From the NCBI GenBank assembly GCA_900553985.1, contig USFW01000034.1, forward strand, positions 1-13,029: DNA of 13,029 nucleotides, written 5' to 3'. The translations under genes and the position numbers were made by a program. Shown here piece by piece: positions 1 to 6,636 of this stretch. Under the pieces are notes generated by a model, which did not search any database, was not told the DNA's origin, and worked only from the letters and a program-made list of their open reading frames with translations. Numbering within the stretch: the stretch's first letter is position 1; every line of letters begins with the position of its first letter. Source of the stretch: an uncultured Clostridium sp. GTDB taxonomy: Bacteria; Bacillota; Clostridia; TANB77; CAG-508.

Positions 1-91
1 TTAAAGCTTAAAAATATTGAAATCTAGGGCAATCCCCAGTCATAAAAACTCATACAAATTAATTAAAAATATACACATTTTAAAAAATATA

Positions 92-100
92 TGTTATAAT
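92..100 (+). promoter_or_regulatory. extended -10 promoter of the sortase leader
   Basis: TGTTATAAT is an extended -10 (TGn followed by a perfect TATAAT at 95-100). The -35 region around 71-77 has no good match, which is common for extended -10 promoters. Transcription would start near 107, giving a leader of about 150 nt before the sortase AUG. The -10 sits at the left edge of the duplicated element, where copy B has only AATAAT. Confidence 0.55.
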
Positions 101-229
101 AAGAAGAGTAGAGAACCTAATAAGAAAAGCTATCGAGGGTCTTTATAAAGGTAACTTTTAATTGTTGTATACGGAAAAATCTTATATATGGTCAAGATAA
201 AAGTTGATTTTTACTATACAATAAAAAAG
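96..229 (+). ncRNA. candidate structured leader RNA, copy A of a duplicated noncoding element
   Basis: This stretch matches 12468-12600 at about 110 of 134 positions, counted by hand, with only 1-2 nt gaps. It has no ORF. A long-range stem pairs TTGTATA (165-171) with TATACAA (215-221), continued by AAAAATC (175-181) with GATTTTT (206-212). The upstream AACTTTT (153-159) can also pair with AAAAGTT (199-205), which lies inside that hairpin loop, giving an H-type pseudoknot. The element ends about 13 nt before the sortase Shine-Dalgarno, so it would be part of that mRNA's 5' leader. I do not recognise the class; it lacks the conserved core of c-di-GMP, T-box, SAM, lysine and purine RNAs. Conservation of the pair is seen directly; folding is inferred in AT-rich sequence; ligand or function is unknown. 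Confidence 0.5.
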
Positions 230-242
230 AGAGATTTTGTAC

Positions 243-248
243 GGAGGT
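243..248 (+). promoter_or_regulatory. Shine-Dalgarno that fixes the sortase start
   Basis: GGAGGT lies six bases before ATG at 255. An in-frame TTG at 237 would put this site inside the coding sequence, so ATG 255 is preferred. Confidence 0.8.
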
Positions 249-254
249 AAAAAT

Positions 255-944
255 ATGTTTGAAAGTAAATATAGTAAAGTATTAACAGTAATATTAGTAA
301 TAGTCATAGTAGCGATATTAGGATTACTAGCATTCTTAGGATATGATTGGTATCAAAAATATTTCTTAGAAAATGATGCTCTAGCATTTGTAGAAAATTA
401 TACGGAAAATACAGAAAAAGATAATAATAAAGAAGAGAACACAGAAAATGGTGAAAATTCAGGTAATACAGGAAATGTATCAAATCCAATAGACCAAATA
501 GAATCATCAGGTTCAAACACATCAAATTCAGGAAAAAAACTACCACAGTATAAGGGGTTTGATGTAGTTGGAACAATGGATATACCTGCAACAAATTTTC
601 ACTACCCAATATTAAAGGAAGTTACTAAAGCATCAATAGAGAAATCAGTTGCGATGTTATATGGAGCTGGAATTAACCAAGTAGGAAATACTGTAATTAT
701 AGGTCATAATTATAGAAATGGATTATTTTTCTCTAATAATAAGAAATTAAAAAATGGAGATAAAATATACATAACAGATAATTCAGGAAATAAACTAACA
801 TACACAATATATAATAAATTTGAATCATCTCCAGATGATGCAAGTTTTTATAATAGAGATACACAAGGAAAACCTGAAGTTACATTATCAACTTGTACAG
901 ACAACAATAAAGCAAGAACAATAATTTTTGCAAGAGCAGATTAA
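255..944 (+). CDS. sortase, membrane anchored (class not certain, B/D-like)
   Basis: A cysteine transpeptidase of 229 residues that would join sorted surface proteins to the wall or to each other on the outer face of the membrane. Residues 9-29 form one N-terminal membrane anchor. Residues 50-95 are a low-complexity Asn/Glu/Ser/Gly linker, and the sortase barrel follows to the end. Catalytic residues are visible: His151 in IIGHNY, Cys214 in TLSTC and probably Arg221 in the following strand. TLSTC is common in class B, but the short compact domain also fits class D/E, so the class is left open. No complete LPXTG-type substrate gene is in view. It is transcribed behind the copy A leader and ends at a strong hairpin, so it appears to be a single-gene unit. 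Family assignment is secure; substrate is unknown. Confidence 0.9.
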   Translation: MFESKYSKVLTVILVIVIVAILGLLAFLGYDWYQKYFLENDALAFVENYTENTEKDNNKEENTENGENSGNTGNVSNPIDQIESSGSNTSNSGKKLPQYKGFDVVGTMDIPATNFHYPILKEVTKASIEKSVAMLYGAGINQVGNTVIIGHNYRNGLFFSNNKKLKNGDKIYITDNSGNKLTYTIYNKFESSPDDASFYNRDTQGKPEVTLSTCTDNNKARTIIFARAD

Positions 945-946
945 AA

Positions 947-990
947 AAAGACAGTCCTAGAATATATAAAATATTTCTAGAACTGTCTTT
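947..990. terminator. bidirectional intrinsic terminator between convergent genes
   Basis: AAAGACAGT (947-955) pairs with ACTGTCTTT (982-990). After one mismatch, CTAGAA (957-962) pairs with TTCTAG (975-980). An A run lies on the left and a T run on the right, so it can stop both the sortase transcript (+) and the membrane protein gene on the minus strand. Confidence 0.85.
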
Positions 991-993
991 TAA

Positions 994-1368
994 TTACATA
1001 GCATCTTGTCCAGGAATAAAATAGTCAACAACTCCATATATTAAAGCTCCGATTATTGCAGCAATCCAAGATATTGAATAACCAGCAACAAAGAATTGTG
1101 TAACATATAAAGTTATAGCAGCAAGTGCAAATCCAACAAATCCTTTACCAAATGGACTTGCATGTAATCCTGTAAATTTTACAACTAAATAATCTATAAC
1201 AGTTAAAACAGCAGCAGCAATAACTAAAGTCCAAATATTATTAATAGTAAAACCAGGAGTAAAAAATGCTGTTATTCCTAAAATTACGGCAGCAGCGATC
1301 AATCTACCTACAATTTGCCAAACAGTAGAAGTTGTTGATTTTGTAGTAGTATTTTGCATATCAGACAT
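994..1368 (-). CDS. small four-helix membrane protein, holin-4/YvlD-like
   Basis: A hydrophobic protein of 124 residues with about four membrane helices after a Thr/Ser-rich N-terminus. The two halves look like a duplication: each has a Gly-hydrophobic motif (TPGFTINNIW and VAGYSISWIA) followed by an Ala/Ile-rich helix ending in a Val-Ile/Val-Asp-Tyr turn. This matches the mycobacterial-type four-TM 'phage holin' family (PF04020, B. subtilis YvlD). DUF2512 (YndM) is the main alternative. The name holin is a family label; there are no phage genes nearby, so lysis is not implied. The start is ATG at 1368, because AAGGAGGT lies 7 bases upstream; an ATG 12 codons earlier (1404) would bury that site. 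It is convergent with the sortase and shares its terminator. Confidence 0.7.
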   Translation of the reverse strand: MSDMQNTTTKSTTSTVWQIVGRLIAAAVILGITAFFTPGFTINNIWTLVIAAAVLTVIDYLVVKFTGLHASPFGKGFVGFALAAITLYVTQFFVAGYSISWIAAIIGALIYGVVDYFIPGQDAM

Positions 1369-1499
1369 AATAAAGACCTCCTTAAAAGATTGGCTTTTAA
1401 ACAATAATATTTTTATTAAATTTAAGTAAATAAAAATATAAATTTGTTTGTCCTAAATTTATTATTCACAAAAAAAATAAAATTATTCAAAATAAATAG

Positions 1500-1505
1500 T
1501 ATAAT
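1500..1505 (+). promoter_or_regulatory. probable -10 box for the DUF421 operon
   Basis: A perfect TATAAT lies about 45 bases before the DUF421 start in an otherwise featureless AT-rich divergent region. No convincing -35 is visible at the right distance, so this is a weak call. Confidence 0.3.
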
Positions 1506-1549
1506 AATGTAAAAAATGTAAACAATAAAAACAAAAGTAGGTGTTTATT

Positions 1550-2221
1550 TTGTTAATAATTTTTTTTAGAGCAATTGTTTTATACATAATAGTGTTAATT
1601 GTAATGAGATTAATGGGAAAGAGAGAAATAAGTCAATTACAACCATTTGAGTTAGCAATTTCCATTATGATAGCTGATTTAGCATCAATTCCGATGAGTG
1701 ATGTCGGAATACCAATATTTAATGGGATTGTTCCAATTTTTGGATTATTACTAATGCATTTAATTATATCTATTATAAATATGAAGAGTATAAAAGCAAG
1801 AGAGGTTATTTGTGGAAAGCCAAGTATTTTAATATATAGAGGAAAAATTGATGAAAAAGTTATGAAAAAAGAAAGATTTACAATTAACGAATTACAGGAA
1901 AGACTAAGAAAAAATAACGTAGTTAACTTAGGAGATGTAGAATATGCTATATTAGAAACAAGTGGAGAAGTAACAATAATACAAAAACCAGAAAAAAGAA
2001 ATACAATTCCAGAAGATTTTGATATTATGCCAGAATATGAAGGAATACCATATGATTTAGTCGTTGATGGGAAAGTAATGAATAAAAATTTACAAAAGTT
2101 AGGGAAAAATTATTCTTGGTTAAAAAAGCAAGTAAATAAATTTGGAATGGAGCCAGAAGAAGCTTTAGTAGTTACTATTGATGGAAAAGGACAATTTTTT
2201 TGTCAGAAAAAAGAAAAATAA
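1550..2221 (+). CDS. DUF421 family membrane protein (YetF-like)
   Basis: About 223 residues with two to three N-terminal membrane helices (roughly 3-20, 30-48 and 56-78) and a soluble cytoplasmic domain behind them. Diagnostic family features are RLMGKREISQLQPFEL just after helix 1, and in the soluble part GKPSILIYRGKI, an LR pair in a helix, then the G-D-V-E-Y-A-I-L-E-T-S-G stretch. Proteins of this family (B. subtilis YetF, YrbG, YkjA, YdfR) are membrane proteins of poorly defined role, linked in some species to spore germination or stress. The start is chosen as TTG 1550, because AGGTG (1539-1543) lies six bases upstream; GTG 1541 in the same frame overlaps that site and is the alternative. 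The DUF4363 gene follows at once, a common pairing in Clostridia. Confidence 0.88.
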   Translation: MLIIFFRAIVLYIIVLIVMRLMGKREISQLQPFELAISIMIADLASIPMSDVGIPIFNGIVPIFGLLLMHLIISIINMKSIKAREVICGKPSILIYRGKIDEKVMKKERFTINELQERLRKNNVVNLGDVEYAILETSGEVTIIQKPEKRNTIPEDFDIMPEYEGIPYDLVVDGKVMNKNLQKLGKNYSWLKKQVNKFGMEPEEALVVTIDGKGQFFCQKKEK

Positions 2222-2243
2222 CATTGAAAGAGAAAAGAGAAAA

Positions 2244-2633
2244 ATGTTTAAGGAAATTTTTATTTGTATATTAATTTTAAGTATGATTTTTGTTGGAAAT
2301 TATATAACACAATCATATACATTAAAGTCAGTTAATGAAATTTCAAGTAATTTAGTAGAAATAAAAGATGAAATGCAAAAGGAGAATATAGAAAGTAAAA
2401 AAGTAAATGATAAAATTGGGGAAATGAGTAATAATTTAGAAAGAAGGCATGATAAATTATCATATTATATAGAGCATAATGAGATAGAAAAACTAGAAAC
2501 TGAATTAACATCTTTAAAAAGTTATGTAGAAGTGGAACAATATGACGAGGCAATTAATGAAATAGATAGAGCTTTGTTTTTATTAAATCATATAAAAGAT
2601 AAATATGAATTTAACATGAAAACAGTATTATAG
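2244..2633 (+). CDS. DUF4363 family protein, partner of the DUF421 protein
   Basis: A protein of 129 residues with one N-terminal membrane helix or uncleaved signal (about 4-20, FICILILSMIFVG). A long charged helical region follows, probably exported. The C-terminal half carries a four-helix-type pattern (HDKLSYYIEHNEIEKLETEL, then a second helix after EVEQYDEAI). Size, layout and position directly behind a DUF421 gene fit the DUF4363 family, whose function is not known. The start is ATG 2244; an in-frame ATG at 2178 lies inside the DUF421 gene and lacks the family N-terminus. Only a weak purine-rich ribosome site is seen (AGAAAAGAGA), so translation may be coupled to the upstream gene 22 bases away. 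The DUF4363 name is by recognition and context. Confidence 0.72.
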   Translation: MFKEIFICILILSMIFVGNYITQSYTLKSVNEISSNLVEIKDEMQKENIESKKVNDKIGEMSNNLERRHDKLSYYIEHNEIEKLETELTSLKSYVEVEQYDEAINEIDRALFLLNHIKDKYEFNMKTVL

Positions 2634-2763
2634 CAATAAAAATAATAAAATATAACAATGTTTTTATAATAGAGATTTAGATTAAGTCACATCCAATAAG
2701 TAATCTATAAGATAAAAAAAGTAAGCTATAAAAAATTAAAAAAGCTATAAATTAATAAGATAT

Positions 2764-2799
2764 TTTAAAAAAAGAAAACTAGGATAAAACCTAGTTTTC
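2764..2799 (-). terminator. intrinsic terminator overlapping the Lon-like stop codon
   Basis: A perfect 10-bp stem pairs GAAAACTAGG (2774-2783) with CCTAGTTTTC (2790-2799) around a 6-nt loop. On the minus strand a T run (complement of 2764-2773) follows. The stop codon of the Lon-like gene (2791-2793) lies inside one arm. Confidence 0.85.
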
Positions 2800-5181
2800 A
2801 CTTATTTTAGCATATTTTTTTAATTTTTCATAAACTAAATAATTAACTGTACCAGAAGGGAATTTTCCATCTTTGTCTTTTTTACCTGCTGGGACACCAG
2901 TTAAAACTTCAATACCTTCTTCAATAGTTGAAACAGAATAAATATGGAATAAGTTATTTTTAACAGCATCTACAACTTCATCTGATAATTGTAAATTATC
3001 TATATTTTGAACAGGAATCATAACACCATGTTCACCTGTTAAACCTCTCATTTTACATATTTGGAAAAATCCTTCAATTTTTTCATTTACTCCACCTATT
3101 GGTTGAATTTGTCCTTTTTGATTAACAGAACCAGTAACAGCAATAGATTGATTTATAGGTATTCCAGAAAGACTAGAAAGTAAACCATATAACTCTGTAC
3201 TAGAAGCGCTATCACCATCTACACCATTATATAATTGCTCAAAGCAAATACTAGCAGTTAAGCATAAAGGAATATCTTGAGCGAACATTTCACCTAAATA
3301 TCCTGTAAGTATTAAAACACCTTTTGAATGTGATGGACCAGAAATTTCAACTTCTCTTTCAATATTAACTATACCAGTTTTTCCAGTATAAGTATTTACA
3401 GTAATTTTTGCAGGTTTTCCAAATGTATAATCCCCAATACTCATAATTGTTAAACCATTTAAAGTACCTACTTCGTAACCAGAAGTATTAATTAATAAAG
3501 AATTATCATTTATCATTTCCATATATTTTGCATCATATTTTTTAACTCTATTTATCTGTTCTTCAAGGGCTTTCAAAATGAATTTTTCTGTTACAATTTT
3601 AGACCTTGAAAGTTTAGCCCAAGTTGCAGCTTCTCCAACAACTTGAATAAGGTCATCAAACCTAGTAGAAATTTTATTATGACTTCCTGCAAGTTTAGAA
3701 GCATATTCAGTAAGTCTTGCCATTGCTGACTTATCTAAGTGAGGTAATCCCTCGTGAGCACAAAATCCATGTATGATTCTTGCTAATTTATTAAGATTTT
3801 CAGTAGTTGCAGGAGCATCATCTTCAAATTCAACTTTAATTTTAAATAATTTCTTAAAATCAGAGTCCATAGATAATAATGTTTGATATATACTAGCACT
3901 ACCTATTAAAATAACCTTTAAATTAAGAGGTATAGGCTCAGGCTTTAAAGAAATTAGAACCATAGATGAACGTTGTTCAACAGAATTTTCTATTCCAACT
4001 TCTTTAACACGTAAAGCTTTTTTTAAGGCTTCATAACAAGCAGGATTACTAAGTAAATCTTTAGCTTGAAAAATAATATAACCACCATTAGCTTGTTGTA
4101 ATAAACCAGATTTTAACATTGTATGGTCTGTTTTTAAAGCACCATAATAATTTTCATACTCTAAAGCACCAAAAATGTTATTATAAGAATAATTTGAATC
4201 CATAATAACAGGAGCCCCTTCACGATTTGAATTATCTACAAATAAATTAACTCTATAATTCAAAGAAGGGTCAATTTTTTTCATATTAGGATTTGTTGGT
4301 TGTTGGTTACTATTATTGTTATTTGTATCTTCTTCTAGAAATACAGGAATATTTTTTAGAACATCTTGTTTAACATCATTTAAGAATTTATTTATTTTTT
4401 TATTTCTTTTATATTTTGATTTTAGATAATTAATATGAACATTAACTGTTAGAAGAGCAATATTAGATTGCCATTCAGAAATTCTCTTATCAGATTCTCT
4501 TTCAATTTCTTTTATTTGACCAATAACTGCCATAATTTGTTCTTGAACAATAACAGATTTGGCTTCATATTCTTGTTTTAATTTATCATCTAATTTTTCA
4601 AATTCATCTTCTTCAACAGGTTTACCATCTACAACAGGCATCATATAAATACCATTTTGAGCAGTATGAACATGAAAATTATACTTAGCAGCTTCAGAAT
4701 TTAATTTTTCCAATAGGGCAGAGCGTTTAGCTTCATATTCTTGTTTTATTAAAGATTTTTCTTTTTCGAAATCATCAGTATTAAAAGTTTGTTTAATATC
4801 TTTTCTAATTTCCTTAATAAATCCATCCATAGCTTCCTTAAATTCTTTACCTTGACCAGCAGGTAATTCAACAGCAATAGGTTCATTTGGATTATCAAAA
4901 TTATAGATATAACACCAATCAGAAGGAGCCTTTTTCTTAGCAGCAATTTTTTCTAAATAATTTTTAGTATACATTGTCTTTCCAACACCACTAGGACCTT
5001 CTAAATATAAATTATATCCTTTTACATCTACTTGAATTCCAAATTCTAAAGCTTTAATACCTCTATCTTGACCAATACCTTCTTGAATAGGGGATAATTC
5101 TTCAGTCGAATCAAATTTAAAAACATTAGGATTACAATACATTTTTAAATCTTTATAATCTAATTCATTTTTTTTCTTCAT
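2791..5181 (-). CDS. ATP-dependent Lon-like protease, LonB/LonC type (YcbZ-like)
   Basis: A cytoplasmic AAA+ serine protease of 796 residues that would unfold and degrade proteins using ATP. An AAA module starts at once (Walker A GPSGVGKT at 62-69), with no Lon LAN substrate domain in front. A long charged helical insertion occupies about 125-300. The second AAA half and lid follow, then a C-terminal S16 peptidase domain. The catalytic dyad is Ser658 in DGDSAS and Lys701 in NEKIEG, 43 residues apart, the same spacing as in E. coli Lon. This layout fits the AAA_32/Lon_C group (E. coli YcbZ) rather than LonA. The segment GGYIIFQAKDLL sits where a Walker B would be but lacks the usual Asp-Glu, which I believe is seen in this subgroup. 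The start is ATG 5181, with GGAGGT five bases upstream. It is monocistronic with its own terminator. Confidence 0.92.
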   Translation of the reverse strand: MKKKNELDYKDLKMYCNPNVFKFDSTEELSPIQEGIGQDRGIKALEFGIQVDVKGYNLYLEGPSGVGKTMYTKNYLEKIAAKKKAPSDWCYIYNFDNPNEPIAVELPAGQGKEFKEAMDGFIKEIRKDIKQTFNTDDFEKEKSLIKQEYEAKRSALLEKLNSEAAKYNFHVHTAQNGIYMMPVVDGKPVEEDEFEKLDDKLKQEYEAKSVIVQEQIMAVIGQIKEIERESDKRISEWQSNIALLTVNVHINYLKSKYKRNKKINKFLNDVKQDVLKNIPVFLEEDTNNNNSNQQPTNPNMKKIDPSLNYRVNLFVDNSNREGAPVIMDSNYSYNNIFGALEYENYYGALKTDHTMLKSGLLQQANGGYIIFQAKDLLSNPACYEALKKALRVKEVGIENSVEQRSSMVLISLKPEPIPLNLKVILIGSASIYQTLLSMDSDFKKLFKIKVEFEDDAPATTENLNKLARIIHGFCAHEGLPHLDKSAMARLTEYASKLAGSHNKISTRFDDLIQVVGEAATWAKLSRSKIVTEKFILKALEEQINRVKKYDAKYMEMINDNSLLINTSGYEVGTLNGLTIMSIGDYTFGKPAKITVNTYTGKTGIVNIEREVEISGPSHSKGVLILTGYLGEMFAQDIPLCLTASICFEQLYNGVDGDSASSTELYGLLSSLSGIPINQSIAVTGSVNQKGQIQPIGGVNEKIEGFFQICKMRGLTGEHGVMIPVQNIDNLQLSDEVVDAVKNNLFHIYSVSTIEEGIEVLTGVPAGKKDKDGKFPSGTVNYLVYEKLKKYAKISEN

Positions 5182-5307
5182 TTGTTACCTCCAAAATTTT
5201 TTCTTAGTATATACAATTTTAAAAATATTATTTAAGCTTATTGTATATTAGTTAAAAGAAATTGTAAATAAAAAAATAGAAAAATTAAAAAAATTTTAAA
5301 AAAAGTA

Positions 5308-5336
5308 TTGACAAAAATAAAAAAAGCATTTATAAT
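5308..5336 (+). promoter_or_regulatory. consensus promoter of the tRNA-Gly unit
   Basis: TTGACA (5308-5313), a 17-base spacer, then TATAAT (5331-5336): a perfect vegetative sigma-A promoter. It starts transcription about 20 bases before the tRNA, as expected for a strongly expressed stable RNA. Confidence 0.92.
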
Positions 5337-5361
5337 CTATAATTGTCAGAGGACAACAAAT

Positions 5362-5435
<74 letters not shown>

Positions 5436-5471
5436 TTAAGTAAAATTGTCGCACCAGACGAAAACATTGAT

Positions 5472-5499
5472 AAATCAACTGTAAAAGGTTGATTTTTTT
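5472..5499 (+). terminator. intrinsic terminator of the tRNA-Gly unit
   Basis: AAATCAAC (5472-5479) pairs with GTTGATTT (5488-5495) around an 8-nt loop, ending in a run of seven T (5493-5499). It lies about 40 bases after the encoded CCA. Confidence 0.85.
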
Positions 5500-5567
5500 G
5501 TCGCTTTTATTTTGAAAAAGGAAGGACGGTGTGGTATGACTAATATTGTAAAGAAGAAAAACACTGT

Positions 5568-5708
5568 CTATTCATCGCCATTATCTTTTGCCCGTTGCTT
5601 CAATATATTTGCCAAAAAATTGAGTCCATCTTTGTGTTGCTTCGACAAGTGTTCATTTGGTTGCTAAAATTCTTGATAACATGATAGTTCTTTATAGTTG
5701 AGTTTCAT
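5568..5708 (-). pseudogene. possible remnant of a small ORF with an in-frame stop
   Basis: Read on the minus strand, ATG 5708 is preceded by AAGGAGG about 11 bases upstream. It opens a frame of 46 codons that is interrupted once, by TAG at 5664-5666 after 14 codons. After that stop the same frame continues with a helical, charged sequence (LNFLANILKQRAKDNGDE) to TAG at 5568. The patch is clearly less AT-rich than its neighbours and uses codons such as CGG and GGC that are rare here, which suggests imported DNA next to the tRNA. I do not recognise the protein. A competing plus-strand frame of 43 codons (ATG 5536 to TAA 5667) covers much of the same DNA. The rest of 5500-5843 holds only AT-rich DNA. 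Low confidence. Confidence 0.3.
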
Positions 5709-5843
5709 AATGAATTTAACCTCCTTTTGCATATTGAAAAACTAATAGTATTATAGAATATAATAGCACATAAAATCAAATCTAAATATTCTCTGTTTTA
5801 TAGTTGTAATAGGTTTTTATTTTTAACAAAGTTTACAAATCAC

Positions 5844-6476
5844 TTGATAAAAGATAAAACAGAAAAAATAGAAAATGAAAAAGATGAAGAATTTATATAT
5901 AATAATATAATTCAACATACATTAAAGAACTACAAAGTTGATGAATATACTTATGAAAGATTAGATAAGAAATTAAAAAATATAGTAAATGATAATTATA
6001 TACTAAAAAATAATAGGTATATATTTAATAATATGAATATTTCTAAAAGTGATGTTCTATTATTAGCGAGAAGAATATTATTTAAAAGAGGAAATGTTGT
6101 ATGGATAGATTTTGGATTTAATATAGGTAATGAATTTGGAGGAATGCACCCTGCCATAATTTTGAAAAATTTTAATAGTGAATTATTTGTTTTACCGGTA
6201 TCTTCTAAAAGACCTAAAGAATATACGGAAATAGAACAAGAATATAAAAATGGAAAAATTACATTTGAAGAATATGAAAAGAAAAAAAGTAAAATTACAG
6301 AAGTAGTACAAATAGATAGCATATATAGATTTAAAGATATGATTAGATGGGCTAATATTACAAGAATGAAAAAAGTTAGTATCTTAAGATTAAATTTTAA
6401 TGGTACTATAGGCAAGGTTGATGGAAGATATTTGAGCATAATAAATGAAAAAATAGGTTTAGAATTTTTTGAATAA
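5844..6476 (+). CDS. PemK/MazF-family protein with N-terminal extension
   Basis: The C-terminal part, about residues 81-205, reads like a PemK/MazF (CcdB-fold) endoribonuclease: KRGNVVWIDFGFNIG, then GGMHPAIIL, then LFVLPVSS, then VVQIDSIYRF and a final Gly-Lys-Val strand with a terminal helix. Members cut mRNA at short sequences and are usually toxins held by a small antitoxin. Here there is no antitoxin ORF on either side, a charged insertion (about 124-150) separates strands, and about 80 helical residues precede the domain. That extension might act as a built-in control or antitoxin-like part; this is inference. The start is uncertain: TTG 5844 gives the longest product but has no Shine-Dalgarno, and the frame stays open further upstream, so the N-terminus may be truncated or misplaced. 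A small-RNA promoter begins four bases after the stop. Confidence 0.72.
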   Translation: MIKDKTEKIENEKDEEFIYNNIIQHTLKNYKVDEYTYERLDKKLKNIVNDNYILKNNRYIFNNMNISKSDVLLLARRILFKRGNVVWIDFGFNIGNEFGGMHPAIILKNFNSELFVLPVSSKRPKEYTEIEQEYKNGKITFEEYEKKKSKITEVVQIDSIYRFKDMIRWANITRMKKVSILRLNFNGTIGKVDGRYLSIINEKIGLEFFE

Positions 6477-6480
6477 AACA

Positions 6481-6509
6481 TTGACTTAATGCGTAAAATA
6501 TAGTATCAT
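6481..6509 (+). promoter_or_regulatory. promoter of small RNA unit 1
   Basis: TTGACT (6481-6486), 17 bases, TATCAT (6504-6509): one mismatch in each box, with ideal spacing. It starts just behind the PemK-like stop codon and would initiate near 6516. Confidence 0.65.
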
Positions 6510-6515
6510 AGTATT

Positions 6516-6616
6516 ATAGGAAGTAATCTATTAAGATTGCTGTGGGAGGAATGAAAGTTCCAGTTAATTGCTATGGGAGGCAACTAATTAGAAATAATTG
6601 GTTGTCAGTTTTTTTG
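6516..6616 (+). ncRNA. candidate small RNA 1 (about 100 nt)
   Basis: A compact promoter-to-terminator unit without a convincing gene. Predicted elements in order are a hairpin AGTAATCT/AGATTGCT (6522-6529 with 6534-6541, one G-U pair), a small hairpin GGAA/TTCC (6548-6551 with 6558-6561), and a 12-bp terminator hairpin with a GAAA loop. The motif TGCTRTGGGAGG occurs twice (around 6538 and 6569). It could be an independent regulatory RNA, or an RNA partner of the PemK-like protein, since type III toxin systems pair a related fold with a repeated RNA; both are inference. A 39-codon ORF from ATG 6551 crosses the terminator and has its GGGAGG only one base from the ATG, so it is unlikely to be the product. 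Confidence 0.5.
6579..6616 (+). terminator. intrinsic terminator of small RNA 1
   Basis: A 12-bp stem (6579-6590 with 6595-6606, including two G-U pairs) is capped by a GAAA tetraloop and followed by AG and a run of seven T. It would also stop readthrough from the PemK-like gene. Confidence 0.88.
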
Positions 6617-6630
6617 TTTTATGTTATACT
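6602..6630 (+). promoter_or_regulatory. promoter of small RNA unit 2, overlapping the preceding terminator
   Basis: TTGTCA (6602-6607), 17 bases, TATACT (6625-6630) with a TGn extension. The -35 is the 3' arm of the terminator hairpin and the spacer contains its T run. Initiation is expected near 6637. Confidence 0.65.
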
Positions 6631-6636
6631 AATTTT

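Noticed and set aside
96..160. Resemblance of copy A (GCTATCGAGGGTCT) to the 3' half of a c-di-GMP-I riboswitch
   Set aside because: The essential CACGCACAGGGCAAACC and GACGCAAAGC parts are absent, and copy B does not keep the resemblance.
304..609. Minus-strand open frame of 101 codons opposite the sortase
   Set aside because: A Leu/Phe/Tyr-rich shadow of an AT-rich real gene; no ribosome site or family pattern.
2678..2707. Inverted repeat TAGATTA/TAATCTA after the DUF4363 gene as a terminator
   Set aside because: Only 7 bp of mostly A-T pairs, a 16-nt loop and no T run after it, so it is not a convincing terminator.
2724..2757. Two copies of AAGCTATAAA in the region after the DUF4363 gene
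   Set aside because: Short repeats in very AT-rich DNA with no unit structure or partner elsewhere in the window.
5536..5667. Plus-strand ORF of 43 codons, Cys-rich, opposite the broken minus-strand frame
   Set aside because: The ribosome site is poor and the protein has no recognisable pattern. The opposite strand has the better Shine-Dalgarno and a more protein-like sequence.
5996..6481. Minus-strand open frame of 161 codons opposite the PemK-like gene
   Set aside because: It mirrors the Lys/Asn/Glu-rich codons of the plus strand. The plus strand has a clear protein family, while this frame has none.
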